Positions 62,069-64,000 of a stretch of DNA of 64,000 nucleotides are shown here, one piece after another (the first letter of the stretch is position 1; every line of letters starts with the position of its first letter). This DNA is from Bacteroidota bacterium (GTDB lineage: Bacteria; Bacteroidota; Bacteroidia; Chitinophagales; Saprospiraceae), in assembly GCA_017857395.1 (NCBI GenBank), contig JAFMDF010000007.1:1-64000 (forward strand), written 5' to 3'. A program made the translations under genes and the position numbers. The notes beneath the pieces are model-generated. The model worked only from the letters and a program-made list of their open reading frames with translations. It did no database searches and had not been told where the DNA came from.

Positions 62069-62872
62069 ATGCAACTAATAGATACGCATACACACTTATA
62101 TGTGCAGCAGTTTGAAAACGATCGAGCTGCTACTTTTGAAAGAGCGATAGCCGCAGGGGTAGAAAAATTTTATTTACCAGCCATTGATAGTGAAACGCAT
62201 GAAGCAATGTTGGCACTTGAAGCAGAATATCCTGAGCGTTGTTTGGCGATGATGGGCTTACACCCATGTTCTGTAAAAGCAGATTATGAAAAGGAGTTAA
62301 AAATAGTAGAGGATTGGATTGGTAAACGACATTTTTGTGCAATTGGAGAAATCGGCATTGATTTGCATTGGGATACTACTTTTTTTGAAGAACAAAAAGA
62401 AGCATTCATCAGACAAATTAATTGGGCCAAAGATTTAGATGTGCCAATTGTCATTCATTCCAGAAAATCTACTTGGGAAGTCATAGAAATATTGCGAGCA
62501 GAAAAAAGTGCTAAGCTACGAGGTATTTTTCATTGCTTTGGCGGAACAGTAGAAGAGGCGCAAGCAATTATTGATTGTGGTTTCCATTTAGGAATAGGAG
62601 GTGTCTTGACCTTTAAAAAATCGGGGCTTGATAAAACGATGGAAGCAATTGATTTAGAATACATTGTCTTAGAAACAGATTCGCCTTATTTAGCACCATC
62701 CCCATATCGGGGAAAACGTAATGAAAGTGCTTATGTGAAATTGGTTGCAGAAAAATTAGCGTGTATAAAAAAAATGGATATATCCGAAATTGCAAGGATT
62801 ACGAGTGAAAATGCGCAAAAAATATTTGTAGATTCAACAAAAGAAGCACTTTTATTTGGTAAGGCTAGGTGA
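62069..62872 (+). CDS. tatD: TatD-family metal-dependent DNase
   Basis: 267 residues, cytoplasmic. Metal ligands: His7 and His9 (DTHTHLY), a central Glu (CAIGEIGID), His in VIVIHSR and IFHCFGG, and Asp in LETDSPYLAP; all in order. The family hydrolyses DNA ends and may act in DNA repair or protein quality control. Length is standard. The symbol reflects family membership (ycfH/tatD group), not proven orthology. Confidence 0.9.
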   Translation: MQLIDTHTHLYVQQFENDRAATFERAIAAGVEKFYLPAIDSETHEAMLALEAEYPERCLAMMGLHPCSVKADYEKELKIVEDWIGKRHFCAIGEIGIDLHWDTTFFEEQKEAFIRQINWAKDLDVPIVIHSRKSTWEVIEILRAEKSAKLRGIFHCFGGTVEEAQAIIDCGFHLGIGGVLTFKKSGLDKTMEAIDLEYIVLETDSPYLAPSPYRGKRNESAYVKLVAEKLACIKKMDISEIARITSENAQKIFVDSTKEALLFGKAR

Positions 62873-63202
62873 TTTAAAACAGAATTACTACTTTAGTGCC
62901 GATTTTGAAGGAAATCACTCAATTTTAAGCAGGTAAAATTAAATAGGTAAATTTATTTTTTCCTATTACTTAAGCGATAAATAATTGAAAAACCGCTAAT
63001 TATATAGCTCAAATAAAACTAAGCAATTAAGTTTTTCAAATTTATTTTGTTTTATAATATTATTTTGCAATATTTACGCCCTGAAAAAATAGTATTTTAT
63101 ATTTTTATATTTAAATCAGTTTCAATAAGTATAATTGGAAGAAAGATTTAATTTATTGAAATAGCCTAAATACTTAAAGTGAAAAGCGGCTAATAAGTCA
63201 AC
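62873..63202. other. AT-rich intergenic region before the tRNA gene
   Basis: No gene or clear promoter recognised. The stretch is strongly A/T-rich with several short runs. Confidence 0.4.
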
Positions 63203-63290
63203 GGAGAGGTGTCCGAGTGGCTTAAGGAGCACGCTTGGAAAGCGTGTGTATGTCAAAAGCGTACCGAGGGTTCGAATCCCTCTCTCTCCG
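63203..63290 (+). tRNA. tRNA-Ser (anticodon GGA)
   Basis: 88 nt class II tRNA. GGAGAGG acceptor pairs with TCTCTCC at the 3' side (one G-U), discriminator G; D-arm TCCGAGTGGCTTAAGGA; anticodon loop TTGGAAA with GGA; long variable arm GTGTATGTCAAAAGCGTAC; T-arm GAGGGTTCGAATCCCTC. CCA is not encoded. It reads UCC and UCU codons. Confidence 0.97.
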
Positions 63291-63292
63291 CT

Positions 63293-63314
63293 AAAGAATA
63301 GAATCTATTCTTTT
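63293..63314 (+). terminator. Small terminator after tRNA-Ser
   Basis: AAAGAATA and TATTCTTT around a 5-base loop with a closing T-run. Confidence 0.6.
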
Positions 63315-63491
63315 GTGGTCAAAAGCTGAAAAGTCAGCATAAATCTGAAAATAAAAGATAAACACATAACCAAAACATAGTAGCAAGCACTACCATCATT
63401 TAGGTTTTAGTCTTTAGATTTTATTTTCACACTAAACTGGAAATCTGAAAGATGATGATATAGGTCGAAATTAGTATAGTTTTTTGTAAAA

Positions 63492-63563
63492 GAATGTGTA
63501 AAATATTGAAATGTAAAATATAGTAAATCTGCTATTTTTACATTTACAATTTTACATTTTAAG
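63492..63563. repeat. Word-type hairpin element
   Basis: Left arm words AATGTGTAAAATATTG and AAATGTAAAATATAG; right arm TTTTTACATTTACAATTTTA and CATTTTAAG. The left arm has G and the right arm C as the only non-A/T base. Confidence 0.7.
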
Positions 63564-63603
63564 TTTTGCATTTCCTTACCTTCCTTTAATTTATCTTTCT
63601 TTT

Positions 63604-63635
63604 TTTGAATAAATCATTAACAAAATTTAACTTTA
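63604..63635 (+). promoter_or_regulatory. Possible promoter of the exbB-like gene
   Basis: TTTG at 63604-63607, 20 bases, TAACTTTA at 63628-63635 (one base off the -7 consensus), leader about 25 nt. Confidence 0.4.
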
Positions 63636-63659
63636 AACTTTAGCAAAATCTTACTGACT

Positions 63660-64000
63660 ATGCGAAAATTTATTGCTCTTCTGCTGGTATTCGGTCTGTT
63701 TACAATTGATGCGATGGCACAAGCAGAACCAACTGGTTTTCAGATCCTAAAGGAAAAATTCATTGAAGGAGACTGGAGATTTATGAGTTTAGTATTAGTA
63801 TGTTTAATCTTAGGATTAGCATTCTGTATTGAGCGTATTATTACATTGAATGTTGCAACAACAAATACAGATGCGTTGTTAGCAAAAATCGATGAAAACC
63901 TTAAGGAAGGTAACTTAGAAGGTGCTAAGGAAGTGTGTAAATCAACTCCTGGCCCAACTGCAAGTATCCTTTATGAAGGTCTTAAGAACGCAGGCGATGG
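63660..64000 (+). CDS. ExbB/TolQ/MotA-family proton channel protein, partial
   Basis: The gene starts at ATG 63660 and runs past the window end; 113 residues are visible. It begins with a signal-like hydrophobic stretch (MRKFIALLLVFGLFTIDAMAQ), then a second membrane segment (MSLVLVCLILGLAFCIERII) and the cytoplasmic beginning (ALLAKIDENLKEGNLEGAKEVCKSTPGPTASILYEGLKNAGDG), the layout and motif of ExbB/TolQ proteins, which with ExbD/TolR use the proton gradient to energise TonB receptors or envelope constriction. The rest and any exbD genes lie beyond the window. Confidence 0.9.
   Translation, partial: MRKFIALLLVFGLFTIDAMAQAEPTGFQILKEKFIEGDWRFMSLVLVCLILGLAFCIERIITLNVATTNTDALLAKIDENLKEGNLEGAKEVCKSTPGPTASILYEGLKNAGD

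Larger units (their letters stand above)
63291..63659. other. Intergenic region between tRNA and exbB-like gene
   Basis: It holds the tRNA terminator (63293-63314), a GAAAATAAAA / TTTTATTTTC pair at 63347-63356 and 63419-63428, a word-type hairpin at 63492-63563 and a promoter candidate at 63604-63635. Confidence 0.5.

Overview
The window is AT-rich chromosomal DNA from a Bacteroidota bacterium, most likely a free-living member of the Saprospiraceae or a near relative. The case rests on type IX secretion (T9SS) components and cargo (a T9SS type A C-terminal domain, a CHU_C/gliding-motility C-terminal domain, PorP/SprF, PorV/PorQ), giant HYR-repeat surface proteins, DUF4249-like and Bor-like lipoproteins, and promoters of the Bacteroidota form TTTG-N18..20-TAnnTTTG with little Shine-Dalgarno signal. 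There are no rRNA genes, no recognisable prophage or transposase and no CRISPR array. One tRNA-Ser(GGA) is present.

Layout. 1-5.4 kb: a C-terminally short crotonase, a lytic transglycosylase with LysM, a long non-coding stretch with a small membrane ORF, and a soluble reductive-dehalogenase-like corrinoid/Fe-S protein. 5.5-21.9 kb: a surface/secretion block of two giant HYR proteins (the first with a dockerin and cohesin-like domains, the second with four cohesin-like domains), PorP/SprF and an OmpA-SPOR protein, closed by a strong terminator. 21.9-31.2 kb: a broken lamin-tail gene, threonine dehydratase-like enzyme, membrane-anchored subtilase, a lipoprotein, CaiB-type CoA transferase, PBP4-type D-Ala-D-Ala peptidase, adenylate kinase and a polysaccharide deacetylase-like protein. 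31.3-34.0 kb: a small-GTPase locus (coiled-coil protein, longin/roadblock-like protein, Rab-like GTPase, small sensory-like protein). 34.3-48.9 kb: cytochrome c, AnmK, NlpC/P60 hydrolase, PQQ-type sugar dehydrogenase, DUF6580 membrane protein, second CoA transferase, an OLD-like ATPase-TOPRIM protein, a CPBP protease, GNAT, HerA-like ATPase, small membrane and lipoproteins, PanB. 49.2-64 kb: DUF4249-like lipoprotein, Na+:solute symporter, a decarboxylase/87-aa protein/fused ABC ATPase operon, PorV/PorQ protein, saccharopine-dehydrogenase-type enzyme, cytidine deaminase, cold-shock protein, DUF1573 lipoprotein, TatD nuclease, tRNA-Ser, and the beginning of an ExbB/TolQ gene cut by the window end.

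How the genes fit together. The HYR giants, PorP/SprF and OmpA-SPOR genes look like one surface module delivered by T9SS, in which cohesin-dockerin contacts could hold secreted proteins together. Several genes act on the cell wall (MltD-like, PBP4-like, NlpC/P60, AnmK) but are scattered. The GTPase locus looks like a bacterial small-GTPase switch with its own candidate partner protein.

The most unusual feature is intergenic. At about nineteen places the gaps hold imperfect hairpins whose arms are built from short locus-specific words repeated in tandem. The words look alike at some distant loci, yet each hairpin is different. Alongside them are two dispersed repeat families and a 163-bp MITE-like palindrome. 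This set is the best candidate for something undescribed, followed by the GTPase locus and the cohesin/dockerin pair.
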